The notes: generated by a model not told the origin, from the sequence alone. 64,000 bases of DNA from Kordiimonadaceae bacterium UBA4441 (GCA_002390425.1 DGPL01000001.1:27977-91976), one strand, 5' to 3'; numbered from the stretch's first letter, positions 44,910 through 53,926 are shown. Numbers and translations are program-made.

Positions 44910-45578
44910 ATGCTTACGAAAAAACAACATACTTTGTTAATGCTTATTCATGATAAACTTCGTGAAGATGGAGTTGCCCCTTCCTTTGAAGAGATGAAAG
45001 TAGCACTTGAGCTTAAATCAAAATCCGGCATTCATAGACTTATCAATGCACTCGATGAACGCGGTTTTATTCGAAGGCTCCCTAATCGTGCTCGCGCGCT
45101 AGAGGTTATTAAATTACCAGAAGACGAAGATAACACATCACAAGAAAGCAATTTGTTTAGACCGGATTTTGGCGGCAAATCTCAAGATGTTGATCCACAA
45201 ACACTGGAAATTCCACTTCATGGTAAAATTGCGGCTGGTACCCCTATCGAAGCCTTAGAACAATTTGAAAATATCGGCGTTCCTGCTGCTATGCTTGGCT
45301 CAGGAAGCTATTATGCGTTAGATGTTGATGGCGACAGTATGGTTGAAGCTGGTATTTTAGACGGTGATCGTGTTGTCATTGAACGCTGTGAAAATGCCCG
45401 AAACGGTGAAATTGTTGTGGCCCTTGTCAACGAGGAAGAAGCAACACTCAAAACATTACAAAAGCGTGGTCCTGATATTGCACTTGAGCCATCAAATCGT
45501 GATTTTGAAACACAAGTATACCCAGCGAACCGTGTCCGTATTCAAGGACGATTAATCGGCCTTCTTAGACAATATTAA
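44910..45578 (+). CDS. lexA: LexA repressor
   Basis: LexA represses SOS genes and cleaves itself when RecA filaments form. The 222-residue protein has an N-terminal winged helix (SFEEMKVALELKSKSGIHRL), the cleavage site A109-G110 in KIAAGTPI, and the Ser-Lys dyad S143 (DGDSMVEAG) and K181. All functional residues are present. CGGGAGA precedes the ATG. The upstream region carries four TGTTCT/AGAACA repeats around the promoter. Confidence 0.98.
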   Translation: MLTKKQHTLLMLIHDKLREDGVAPSFEEMKVALELKSKSGIHRLINALDERGFIRRLPNRARALEVIKLPEDEDNTSQESNLFRPDFGGKSQDVDPQTLEIPLHGKIAAGTPIEALEQFENIGVPAAMLGSGSYYALDVDGDSMVEAGILDGDRVVIERCENARNGEIVVALVNEEEATLKTLQKRGPDIALEPSNRDFETQVYPANRVRIQGRLIGLLRQY

Positions 45579-45588
45579 TTTACTAGTT

Positions 45589-46701
45589 CTAATCTTTTAG
45601 AATTCTTTCTTTTGGGAAATGAAGCGTTGCCCTTGTTCCAGTTCCTAATTCGCTTTGAATTTCTAAATTTCCCTGGAATAATTTTATATAAGCATCAACC
45701 AATGGCAGCCCAAGTCCTATGCCTGTTATATCTGTTTCTTTAACGTGTGAGGCTCGCCTAAAGGGTATCATTACCTTGGTGATTTCATCATTAGACATAC
45801 CAATGCCTTTATCAATGATTGATACATCTAACCCACCACTATTGCGGTATGATAATTTAACCAAGACTTTATTATCACTATAAGAATATTTAATGGCATT
45901 TGATAATAGGTTATATACTAGCTGACGAAGAATTCTTTCGTCTCCGCGTAAGAGAATTTCTTCTTCGGGAATTTCTTCTTCGATGACAATATCATGTTCA
46001 AGAGCCAGCGTTCTTAAAGTCTGAATACACGATTCAACTTCGTAGGCGACATCAATTTCATTTTCGCTAAAATCTTGTTTCCCCGCTTCAATTTTTGATA
46101 GATCCAAAAGGTCATTAATAATGGCAAGTAAATGTTTCCCACTGGAATTTATAAGCCTAGCGTATTCTTCAAAATTCTGTTCAAATTTTTCATTCTTTGC
46201 TCCGCTTTCACCGGAAAGAATACTTGAAAACCCAATTATCGCATTGAGCGGCGTTCTTAATTCATGGGACATATTTTGAAGAAAAACGCTTTTATGTTTA
46301 TTGGCTTCTTCAGCTTTTAGCCTTGCATCAAATAATTCATTTTCTGTTTTTTTAAACTTTGAAATATCCGTAGAAATACCTGCCAATACTCTTTCGCCAT
46401 TTTCCTCATCTTCTATAATAAATTTGTGACTATAAAAAATGGTATCTGCATCCACCTCTTCTACACCATTGTGTGGTTGGCCATCAAAAACTGAACGATC
46501 AAGTTCCATAACTCTTTTGGCAAGTTTCGCTGGGAATATTTCACTATCATCTTTACCAATGAAATATTCTGCCTTTTTCCCAACTGTTTTGGCACCCTTT
46601 TCATTGATCATTAGGTACTTACCATCTTCATCTTTGATGTAGATAGCATTTGGCGTCGCTTCAATAATTGCCTTTAGAAATTTTTGATTTATTTGGCGCA
46701 C
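45589..46701 (-). CDS. Soluble PAS-domain sensor histidine kinase
   Basis: The 370-residue protein has one PAS domain (about residues 5-117, AIIEATPNAIYIKDEDGKYL start), a HisKA domain with the phosphorylated H146 in MSHELRTPLNAIIGFSS, and an HATPase domain with NLLSNAIKYS, DKGIGMS and GIGLGLPLV. There is no membrane segment, so it senses a cytoplasmic signal. No response regulator is adjacent, making it an orphan kinase here. The start is a GTG preceded by AAGGGGG. It is convergent with lexA. Confidence 0.94.
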   Translation of the reverse strand: MRQINQKFLKAIIEATPNAIYIKDEDGKYLMINEKGAKTVGKKAEYFIGKDDSEIFPAKLAKRVMELDRSVFDGQPHNGVEEVDADTIFYSHKFIIEDEENGERVLAGISTDISKFKKTENELFDARLKAEEANKHKSVFLQNMSHELRTPLNAIIGFSSILSGESGAKNEKFEQNFEEYARLINSSGKHLLAIINDLLDLSKIEAGKQDFSENEIDVAYEVESCIQTLRTLALEHDIVIEEEIPEEEILLRGDERILRQLVYNLLSNAIKYSYSDNKVLVKLSYRNSGGLDVSIIDKGIGMSNDEITKVMIPFRRASHVKETDITGIGLGLPLVDAYIKLFQGNLEIQSELGTGTRATLHFPKERILKD

Positions 46702-46860
46702 TTTACCCCCTTAAACTGATGTTACCGATTTTTAGCTAATATAAAATTGATTAATTAATATTCCATTAACTATAATTCTCAACATATTCCTATTTCTAGT
46801 CTTACAAATTAACGAATCCTAATCTAATATGATAGCGAATAATATTTATGTGAGAAATCA

Positions 46861-47589
46861 ATGGAATGGCGCGATCAAGGCATTATTCTGTCTTTAAGAA
46901 AATATGGTGAATTTGACGCCATTCTTGAAATCTTTACCCGTGAACATGGCCGCCATGCCGGTATTGTCAAAGGTGGACTAGGTAGACGGCAACGCGGTAA
47001 CATCCAACCTGGTAACGAAGTTAGCGTAACATGGCGTGGACGTTTAGAAACTCATTTGGGTACTTATTCAGTTGAACTACAAAATGCACGTGCCGTTTCT
47101 TATCTATATCACCCTGGAAAACTTGCTGCTTTAAATAGCTGCACTGGGCTTCTATGTCTTGCGATTGCTGAAAATGAAAAACATGAACCATTGCTTGATG
47201 GTTTTATTGCCTTATTGGATGCACTTGAAGCAACAGATGATGAAATTTCCAATTGGGCGCCTCTCCTTATCAAATGGGAATTAGGGTTATTATCAGAGCT
47301 TGGTTATGGCTTAAACTTAGACTGCTGCGCAGCGACGGGCCTGACAGAAAATTTAATTTATGTATCACCAAAGTCTGGCCGCGCCGTAAGTCAAGATGCA
47401 GGAAAACCTTATCAAGATAAAATGCTTCCCTTACCCGGCTTCCTCATCGGAGAAAGTAAAAAAACAGACAAACAGGCAATTTTAGATGGTCTACACTTAA
47501 CTGAATTCTTCATGGAACGTCATATGCTTAACCCTTATGGAAAGAAAATTCCTCAAGCAAGACGCATGTTAATCGATCATATTTCTTAG
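46861..47589 (+). CDS. recO: DNA repair protein RecO
   Basis: RecO anneals DNA and loads RecA with RecR in gap repair. The 242-residue protein opens MEWRDQGIILSLRKYGE in the usual OB-fold domain (LEIFTREHGRHAGIVKGG), followed by the helical zinc-binding type domain with DCCAATG. Length is normal. The ATG has only a weak ribosome site. It precedes parC by 60 bases, an order found in other Alphaproteobacteria. Confidence 0.95.
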   Translation: MEWRDQGIILSLRKYGEFDAILEIFTREHGRHAGIVKGGLGRRQRGNIQPGNEVSVTWRGRLETHLGTYSVELQNARAVSYLYHPGKLAALNSCTGLLCLAIAENEKHEPLLDGFIALLDALEATDDEISNWAPLLIKWELGLLSELGYGLNLDCCAATGLTENLIYVSPKSGRAVSQDAGKPYQDKMLPLPGFLIGESKKTDKQAILDGLHLTEFFMERHMLNPYGKKIPQARRMLIDHIS

Positions 47590-47649
47590 ACTAGTTTTTT
47601 TCGTCATTTTAAGCTTTAAACTAGCCGTAAGATTGTTATAGTAAAACAC

Positions 47650-49887
47650 ATGAATAAAGTTACAAATGAAGATACCATTTTAAACGTTCCTCTCGGTGAT
47701 ACTCTGGGTGATCGTTACCTTTCTTATGCGCTTTCAACGATTATGTCGCGATCACTTCCCGATGTACGTGACGGCTTAAAACCAGTACATCGTCGTCTGC
47801 TTTTCGCTATGCGTCAATTGAAATTAAATCCGGACACGGGATATAAAAAATGTGCCCGTGTAGTCGGTGACGTCATTGGTAAATATCATCCACATGGTGA
47901 TCAATCTGTCTATGATGCAATGGTCAGACTTTCTCAAGAATTTGCCGTTAGATATCCGCTCGTAGATGGACAAGGTAATTTCGGTAACATCGATGGCGAT
48001 AATGCAGCTGCTATGCGTTACACAGAAGCGCGGATGACAGAAATAGCAACCGCCCTTATGGAAGATATTGATAAAGATACGGTTAGTTTTCGCGAGACTT
48101 ATGACGGTGAAGAAGAAGAACCGACCGTTATGCCTGCAAATTTTCCAAATCTTCTTGCAAATGGTGCGATGGGTATCGCCGTTGGTATGGCGACCAGCAT
48201 TCCGCCACATAATGTTGACGAATTATGCCAAGCGCTATTGCATTTGATTAAAACACCTAATGCACGCATCGCCACTCTAGTCGAATACGTTCAGGGGCCT
48301 GACTTCCCAACCGGTGGAACGATTGTCGAACCACGCGAAAATATCTTACAAGCCTATGAAACAGGACGCGGCAGCTTTAGAATGCGGGCAAAATGGCACG
48401 TTGAAGAAGGCGCGCGCGGGATGTATCAAATCATTGTTACTGAAATTCCCTATCAGGTACAAAAATCCCGACTTATTGAAAAAATTGCGGATCTTATTTA
48501 TAATAAAAAACTGCCTATCCTCGGTGATGTGCTCGATGAAAGTTCGGAAGATATTCGTATTGTTATTGAGCCCAAAAATAGAACCATTGAACCAGAAATG
48601 CTTATGGAAAGCCTCTATAAGCTCACGGACCTTGAAAGTCGTTTTTCATTAAATATGAATGTGCTTGAAGGCGGCAAAATGCCGCGTGTCATGAACCTTC
48701 GTGAGGTTCTACAAGCTTTTCTCGATCATCGTCAAGATGTCCTCATCCGTCGATCAAAATACCGTTTAGGTAAAATTGATCATCGTTTAGAAGTTCTTGG
48801 CGGATATTTAATTGCATTTCTAAATCTTGATGAAGTGATCCGCATCATTCGTGAAGAAGATCACGTTAAACAATGTTTGATGGATACATTTAAACTAACG
48901 GATGTACAAGCAGACGCCATTCTCAATATGCGGTTAAGGTCACTTCGTAAATTAGAAGAAATGGAACTTAAAACCGAACATGCCGAATTAGAGGCAGAGA
49001 AAGCATACTTATTAGAACTACTTGATAGCGAAGAAAAACGCTGGAATGTTATTTCCGATGATATAAGGGAGATGCGTAAAAAATTCGGAAAGAAAACCGA
49101 AGTTGGCGCCCGCAGAAGCGATTTCGCCGATGCCCCTGAAGCCGCTATAATCCCGCTTGAAGCTATGATAGAAAAAGAACCCGTCACTGTAATTTGCTCG
49201 AAAAAAGGCTGGATACGCGCCATGAAGGGGCATGTAGCAATCGATGACAAGATCAAATTTAAAGAAGGTGACGAAGCGAAATTCGCATTCCACTGTCAAA
49301 CAACGGATAAAGTATTATTATTTGCCACTGATGGACGTTTTTATACTCTTGGCGCCGATAAATTGCCGGGCGGCCGTGGCAATGGTGAGCCGGTCCGTTT
49401 AATGATTGATCTTGGAAACGAAGAAGAAATCGTTTCGCTCTTTATGCTTCAACCGGGTACAAAAATCATTATTGCCGCAGAAACCGGTCGTGGATTTATG
49501 GCTGATGCTGATAAGGTGCTCGCTAGCACTAAAAACGGTAAGCTTGTTATGAATGTAGAGGACGGTAAAAACAAGGCCGTTCTTGCAAGGATAATTGATG
49601 AAAACCATGACCATATTGCGATTGTTGGTCAAAACCGAAAACTTTTGGTATTCCCGATTGATCAGATGCCGGAAATGACCCGTGGACGCGGCGCCATTTT
49701 ACAGAAATATAAAGGCGGCAACCTTGGTGATATAATCTCATTCAATGCAACCGAAGGCCTTAGTTGGGAAATGCGAGGCGGCAAAACCCGTACCGAAACG
49801 GACCTAATGCCGTGGACAGGAAAGCGTGGTCAAGTCGGCCGCATGCCGCCACACGGCTTTCCGTCAAATAATAAATTTTCAAGATAA
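47650..49887 (+). CDS. parC: DNA topoisomerase IV subunit A
   Basis: ParC is the DNA-cutting subunit that unlinks daughter chromosomes. The 745-residue protein has SRSLPDVRDGLKPVHRR, the catalytic Y124 in AAMRYTEARM, and a shortened C-terminal beta-pinwheel. The QRGGKGV-type GyrA box is absent, which together with the length supports ParC over GyrA. The quinolone-resistance region reads YHPHGDQSVYDAMVR, with a Gln where ParC and GyrA often have Ser or Ala; no inference on resistance is drawn. Confidence 0.96.
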   Translation: MNKVTNEDTILNVPLGDTLGDRYLSYALSTIMSRSLPDVRDGLKPVHRRLLFAMRQLKLNPDTGYKKCARVVGDVIGKYHPHGDQSVYDAMVRLSQEFAVRYPLVDGQGNFGNIDGDNAAAMRYTEARMTEIATALMEDIDKDTVSFRETYDGEEEEPTVMPANFPNLLANGAMGIAVGMATSIPPHNVDELCQALLHLIKTPNARIATLVEYVQGPDFPTGGTIVEPRENILQAYETGRGSFRMRAKWHVEEGARGMYQIIVTEIPYQVQKSRLIEKIADLIYNKKLPILGDVLDESSEDIRIVIEPKNRTIEPEMLMESLYKLTDLESRFSLNMNVLEGGKMPRVMNLREVLQAFLDHRQDVLIRRSKYRLGKIDHRLEVLGGYLIAFLNLDEVIRIIREEDHVKQCLMDTFKLTDVQADAILNMRLRSLRKLEEMELKTEHAELEAEKAYLLELLDSEEKRWNVISDDIREMRKKFGKKTEVGARRSDFADAPEAAIIPLEAMIEKEPVTVICSKKGWIRAMKGHVAIDDKIKFKEGDEAKFAFHCQTTDKVLLFATDGRFYTLGADKLPGGRGNGEPVRLMIDLGNEEEIVSLFMLQPGTKIIIAAETGRGFMADADKVLASTKNGKLVMNVEDGKNKAVLARIIDENHDHIAIVGQNRKLLVFPIDQMPEMTRGRGAILQKYKGGNLGDIISFNATEGLSWEMRGGKTRTETDLMPWTGKRGQVGRMPPHGFPSNNKFSR

Positions 49888-49906
49888 CGACTGAGGGAAT
49901 GAAATC

Positions 49907-50473
49907 ATGATGGACTTCGTTCCCTTAATCAATCCAACCACAAATGTGATTGGCATTGGTGAAAATATCCACCTTCAATTGCCTGCGAATATGCATAAAA
50001 ATATTTTTATCGATTTTATTAAACGTAATAAAAATTATCATGAACCATGGGTTTATGTTTCTTCAGATCCAAGATTTTATGATCAATATATTTCAAGAAT
50101 GAAAATGGGAAAAACTTTTGGCGTTTTCGTTTTTAGCAATGTTGATAATCAATTCATCGGTGTGATTAATCTTAATAGTATTCGCCTAGATCCCTTTAGC
50201 TCCGCAACATTAGGGTATTACGCAGAACAAACCCAAAGTGGTAAAGGATACATGAAAGAAGCCCTTAACTTGATCCTTGACCATGCTTTCGTAAAAATCG
50301 GTTTAAATAGAGTGGAAGTAAATGTTCAACCAAATAACACTGCCTCCCTCGCCCTGATAAAATCAGTCGGGTTTTCGAAGGAAGGTTTTTCAAGAAAATA
50401 CCTCAAAATTGGTAATCACTATGAAGACCACGAAAGATGGGCCTATCTGGCTGAAGATTTTAAACTTCGATAA
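49907..50473 (+). CDS. RimJ/RimL-type GNAT acetyltransferase
   Basis: The 188-residue protein has the GNAT fold of the group that acetylates protein N-termini or small amines. FGVFVFSNVDNQFIGVINLN gives the central strands, QTQSGKGYMKEAL the acetyl-CoA loop (Q-x2-G-x-G/A form), and NRVEVNVQPNNTASLALIKS the late motif. The target is unknown. GAGGG precedes the ATG pair. It begins 19 bases after parC and is convergent with the unrecognised gene pair that follows. Confidence 0.9.
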   Translation: MMDFVPLINPTTNVIGIGENIHLQLPANMHKNIFIDFIKRNKNYHEPWVYVSSDPRFYDQYISRMKMGKTFGVFVFSNVDNQFIGVINLNSIRLDPFSSATLGYYAEQTQSGKGYMKEALNLILDHAFVKIGLNRVEVNVQPNNTASLALIKSVGFSKEGFSRKYLKIGNHYEDHERWAYLAEDFKLR

Positions 50474-50476
50474 TAA

Positions 50477-51439
50477 TTATTTATCTGATCCATTAAATCT
50501 ATTTAACACTTCTAATGCAGCATTTTTCACTTCTTCATTTTCTGAATTCATTTCTTCAAATAATAAAGTATCAACTTTTTGATTTCTTTGCACATATTGA
50601 AGTGAATGAATTAGTTCGACCTTTGCCATAGTTGTGTAATTAATTTTTTTGATGATTAAATTAGTAAACCTATTAGGTAAAAAGGTTTTATATTGATTTA
50701 TCAACATAGCAGAATTTAATATTTTATATTCTATTTCAGAATTCAAATTATCGAAAATAAAATTTTCCCACTCTTCTCTACCATTTTTAAATTTTACTGC
50801 TGCCAATATATCCATTGGTGTCCAATCCAAAACATAATGAATTCTATCATCAAACTTTATAAATGATACTAATGCTTCAGAGCTTCTATACTCAGGGTTT
50901 AGGTCATTTTCTGGCCTTAGTGCTCTAATAAAGCCCACCCCAGAATCTAAGAAATCTTTTACAACTTCTAAACCATGTGCATCTTTATAATTATAAGACA
51001 AAATTAAGCCTGTTTTATGGAGAATCGATAGGTTTGGTATTTTATCGGGGTTAAAAATATTCACCTGATAATTAATTCCACTTCTGCGAATATTATTATC
51101 ACCTTTAATTTGTTCAATATTTGCAGAGGTTTTAATTTTTTCTATTTCGGCAGCAACATTTCCAAATGGTGCATCAGAGATTACTTTGTACAAATTTTCC
51201 GTTATTTTGTTTTTCTCAAAAACTAATGAGCAGCTCATTCTAACAATTTCTGAACTATCAAAGATTGCTTTATTCAATATTACACTCTTATGCTCATTTG
51301 TTAAATTATCAAAATCCCTAAAATATAAGCATATGTCGCTAGTAACAAAATTTCTTTGAGAATTATTTTTTTTAAGTGTGTTAATAAGAACATCTACTAG
51401 TTCTGTTTTGGATAAATTATTTTGAATTGGATATTTCAC
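50477..51439 (-). CDS. Unrecognised protein with HEAT-like helical C-terminus
   Basis: I do not recognise this 320-residue protein. It has no signal peptide or membrane segment. Two stretches resemble HEAT-type helical repeats, one near residues 75-95 (FDSSEIVRMSCSLVFEKNK) and one at the end (NSENEEVKNAALEVLNRF); the middle is a mixed fold with DWTPMDILAAVKF. It is more AT-rich than the flanking core genes. Its ATG overlaps the stop of the upstream frameshifted gene by four bases, so the two are probably made together. A role is not assigned. Confidence 0.75.
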   Translation of the reverse strand: MKYPIQNNLSKTELVDVLINTLKKNNSQRNFVTSDICLYFRDFDNLTNEHKSVILNKAIFDSSEIVRMSCSLVFEKNKITENLYKVISDAPFGNVAAEIEKIKTSANIEQIKGDNNIRRSGINYQVNIFNPDKIPNLSILHKTGLILSYNYKDAHGLEVVKDFLDSGVGFIRALRPENDLNPEYRSSEALVSFIKFDDRIHYVLDWTPMDILAAVKFKNGREEWENFIFDNLNSEIEYKILNSAMLINQYKTFLPNRFTNLIIKKINYTTMAKVELIHSLQYVQRNQKVDTLLFEEMNSENEEVKNAALEVLNRFNGSDK

Positions 51440-52367
51440 ATAGCATTGCGAGCGAGTAAAAAGGCGCCACCATCTATTATATCGAAGATGGCTTTTTTCG
51501 CGATTTCACTATTTTCAAAATTTGCCGCTAAAATTTCAGCAAAAACTATATTCTTATTTCTTTTCCCGCCGAACATTTTAAATGATCGTATCAATCCCCT
51601 AGCAGTTACCATTTGCAACTCATGTGTTTCTTTTGCACTAATTTTATAACTAATAAAATATTCAGGTGTAATTGAGTTAGCAGCATGCAGGATTTCTGCA
51701 TCCGTAATTGCATCAGCTTTATACAATAAATCTATCGTATTAACTGGAAATTCTATTATATGCTCTCTTATATTTTCAGCATAAGGTTTCAAATCTTCGC
51801 CGAACATATGATAAAGGAAACTTAAATATAAACCTGGTTTTTCAGGTAACCTATTAATAACATATACGGCTAATGTAGGTTTATTCTTAAGAAGTTCTCT
51901 TATCGTGAAATGTTGAAGTTTAACATTGAATTTTTTGTCGTTTTTTTTCTCTATTAAAAATTCTAATAAGTTTTCCGTCGCGGGTTTAAAATTTCTAATT
52001 CCGCTACAAAATTTGAACGGGCTTCAATTTTATTTATTCCCTTTGGCCATCGTTTATCTAATCCATTATCAATAAATAGATCATAAGTTTTCATTTCTTT
52101 TTTCTTATCGTCTATCGTGATTAAATATGCATCTAAATATAGGAGGCTACTTTCTAAGTCCTCGCTTTTACGTAATAATCGAAATAATGATTTTTCAATT
52201 TTTGGCGAAGATACTTTCTCTTGGATTATTCTTTGGATAGTTTCAAATTTTTCAGCAGAATTACCTTTGTTAAGAGATCTATTATATTGATCAACTTTGT
52301 CATTAGGCCAAGTAACAGTATTTAAATTTAAAAATATAAAACTAAAAATGAAAAATAAGCATACCAA
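51436..52367 (-). CDS. Unrecognised exported protein split by a -1 frameshift
   Basis: The first frame starts at TTG (52367, after AGGGGGA), encodes a hydrophobic N-terminus (MVCLFFIFSFIFLNLN) that looks like a signal peptide, and stops at 51964. At TTTAAAC (51984-51990) the -1 frame is open and continues through KPATENLLEFLIEKK to the end at 51436. Read as one protein it has about 310 residues, is largely helical and is unlike any family I know. Its last four bases overlap the next gene. It has a plausible promoter. Whether it is a programmed frameshift, a decayed gene or a sequencing error is open. The downstream half could start alone at ATG 51807, but with a poor ribosome site. Confidence 0.7.
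51984..51990 (-). other. Slippery heptamer TTTAAAC at a frame junction
   Basis: In the zero frame the codons read ATT TTA AAC, so the heptamer T TTA AAC is in the phase required for -1 slippage. Slipping gives TTT AAA CCC, exactly the frame that stays open for another 180 codons. The zero-frame stop comes six codons later. No strong stem or pseudoknot is visible just downstream. Confidence 0.6.
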
Positions 52368-52396
52368 AGTATCCCCCTAGTGCATTTTGTACTTAA

Positions 52397-52425
52397 AGTA
52401 TATTTTTAAGCCGCCGTTTTCGCAA
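52397..52425 (-). promoter_or_regulatory. Candidate promoter of the two-gene unit at 50477-52367
   Basis: On the minus strand TTGCGA (52425-52420) and TATACT (52402-52397) are 17 bases apart. A start near 52390 would leave a leader of about 23 bases containing the AGGGGGA ribosome site before the TTG codon. Confidence 0.55.
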
Positions 52426-52429
52426 GCAC

Positions 52430-52455
52430 TAAAAAAAGGCGGCCTTGGCCACCTT
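52430..52455 (-). terminator. Intrinsic terminator of ilvE
   Basis: On the minus strand AAGGTGGCC and GGCCGCCTT pair (one G-T) around two bases or a slightly opened loop, followed by a run of T. It ends ilvE and abuts the promoter of the next unit. Confidence 0.85.
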
Positions 52456-52479
52456 AAAATTCAGTCGCTTTAAATTACA

Positions 52480-53361
52480 CTAAACCTGTCGGTTATTCAC
52501 TAAATCATCATAGTCGCGAACCATGTTCATACAAACATCACCCACTTTAAATGTATATTCACCAATCTGACTTAAGGGGGTGACTTCAACGGCAGTGCCA
52601 GTAATAAAAGCTTGTTCAAAGTCTCCCAGCTCTTCTGGCATAATTTTGCGAGCGTTTACTTTAATACCGCGCTTTTCAGCAAGTTCTATTGCCGTTTGTC
52701 TTGTAATGCCATCGAGAAAACAATCCGGCGTTGGTGTATGAAGCTCCCCGTCTTTTAAGAAAAAGATATTGGCACCAGTTGCTTCCGCAACTTGCCCGCG
52801 GTAATCAAGCATCAATGCATCATCAAACCCATTTTCCGTAGCCGCATCTTTACACAAAGATGCAATCATATAAAGGCCCGCTGCTTTTGATTGTGTTGGG
52901 GCCGTATCTGGCGCAGGACGGCGCCATTTTGCAAATTCAAGACGTAATCCTTTTTGTTTTGCTTCCTCAGCAAAGTATGATGGCCATTCCCAAGCGGCAA
53001 CTGCCACATTAATCTGTGTTCCTTTAGTCGCAACACCCATCATTTCAGCACCACGCCACGCGACTGGGCGCACATAGGCATCCACAAGACCATTTGCCTT
53101 AACAACGGCATCTGCCGCTGCATTTAATTCCTCAGCCGTATATGGCACTTCCATACCAAGAATTTCACCTGACTTGATCAAACGTTCGCTATGCTGATTT
53201 AATTTGAATATCTCACCGCCATAGGCGCGCTGCCCTTCAAAGACACAGCTTCCATAATGAAGCGCGTGTGATAAAACGTGAAAGTTAGCATCGCGCCAAT
53301 TCACCATTTCACCATTATACCAAATTACACCATCACGATCATCAAAAGGCAGTATTGACAT
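52480..53361 (-). CDS. ilvE: Branched-chain amino acid aminotransferase
   Basis: IlvE transaminates the keto acids of Val, Leu and Ile. The 293-residue fold-type IV PLP enzyme has HALHYGSCVFEGQRAY, the RPVAWRG segment, the PLP lysine in TQSKAAGLY, and EATGANIFF with DGITRQTAIELA. The ATG at 53361 is preferred to 53370 because the AAAGGA site overlaps the latter. It is divergent from a PetP-like MarR regulator, an arrangement seen in other Alphaproteobacteria. Confidence 0.97.
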   Translation of the reverse strand: MSILPFDDRDGVIWYNGEMVNWRDANFHVLSHALHYGSCVFEGQRAYGGEIFKLNQHSERLIKSGEILGMEVPYTAEELNAAADAVVKANGLVDAYVRPVAWRGAEMMGVATKGTQINVAVAAWEWPSYFAEEAKQKGLRLEFAKWRRPAPDTAPTQSKAAGLYMIASLCKDAATENGFDDALMLDYRGQVAEATGANIFFLKDGELHTPTPDCFLDGITRQTAIELAEKRGIKVNARKIMPEELGDFEQAFITGTAVEVTPLSQIGEYTFKVGDVCMNMVRDYDDLVNNRQV

Positions 53362-53389
53362 TAGAATCATCCTTTAAATTATTTTCTAC

Positions 53390-53417
53390 TTGATATTTTT
53401 ACCACTAGGTTTAAAAT
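53390..53417 (+). promoter_or_regulatory. Candidate promoter of the MarR gene
   Basis: TTGATA (53390-53395) and TAAAAT (53412-53417) are 16 bases apart. The predicted start, 53424-53426, falls at the ATG, so the message would be leaderless or nearly so. No ribosome site is seen before this ATG, which agrees. Confidence 0.55.
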
Positions 53418-53437
53418 ATGTCAACATGACTGACATA
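53417..53437 (+). promoter_or_regulatory. Perfect inverted repeat over the MarR start: candidate operator
   Basis: TATGTCA (53417-53423) and TGACATA (53431-53437) are exact inverted repeats 7 bases apart. They cover the end of the -10 box, the predicted start site and the ATG. MarR proteins bind such palindromes as dimers, so autorepression is likely. Confidence 0.6.
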
Positions 53438-53923
53438 AATTTTAAAAATGAATTATCAACCATCTCCGATGATGAATTGTTTCTAAAGAGCACCAAGCTT
53501 CTTTATTTCGCTTATCGTGACTTTATTGCATGGCCAGATGAAGTGTTACAAAAATATGGATTTGGCAGGGCTCATCACCGTGTCCTATTTTTTGTAAGTC
53601 AAAACCCGGGTATGACAGTTGCAGAACTACTTAAGATACTTAACATTACAAAACAAAGCCTTTCACGGGTATTAAGCGCACTAATTGATCAAACCTATAT
53701 TACTCAGGAAATTGGTGAAGAAGACCGTCGACAGCGATTATTATTTTTAACACAAAAAGGAAAAGAGCTCTTAAGAGAAGTTTCCATATATCAAAAAGAA
53801 CAAATGATTAATGCGTGTAAAAATTCAGGATTAGAAGCGACAGAAGGTTTTTGGAAAGTTTTAACGGCACTGATTAATGAAGAAAACAGAGAAGAAATAT
53901 TAAATCTGTCATTTAATAAATGA
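53426..53923 (+). CDS. MarR family regulator, PetP-like
   Basis: The 165-residue protein has the MarR winged helix: GRAHHRVLFFVSQNPGMTVA, the recognition region ILNITKQSLSRVLSALIDQ and the wing GEEDRRQRLLFLTQKG. The FAYRDF and YGFGRAHHRV stretches resemble PetP of Rhodobacter. The ATG at 53426 is used because a longer frame from 53390 would run through the promoter. It is divergent from ilvE across 64 bases, so an operator there could control both. Its stop is three bases from the convergent flavoprotein gene. Confidence 0.92.
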   Translation: MTDINFKNELSTISDDELFLKSTKLLYFAYRDFIAWPDEVLQKYGFGRAHHRVLFFVSQNPGMTVAELLKILNITKQSLSRVLSALIDQTYITQEIGEEDRRQRLLFLTQKGKELLREVSIYQKEQMINACKNSGLEATEGFWKVLTALINEENREEILNLSFNK

Positions 53924-53926
53924 TAA

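Noticed and set aside
51436..51807. The 123-codon frame as an independent gene
   Set aside because: Its ATG lacks a ribosome site and the same frame is open for 61 more codons upstream to the slippery heptamer, so it is better read as the C-terminal part of the longer gene.
51920..51983. Pseudoknot or strong stem downstream of TTTAAAC
   Set aside because: Only a 5-bp A/U stem (TATTA with TAATA) can be drawn near 51950-51970, too weak to count as a stimulator.
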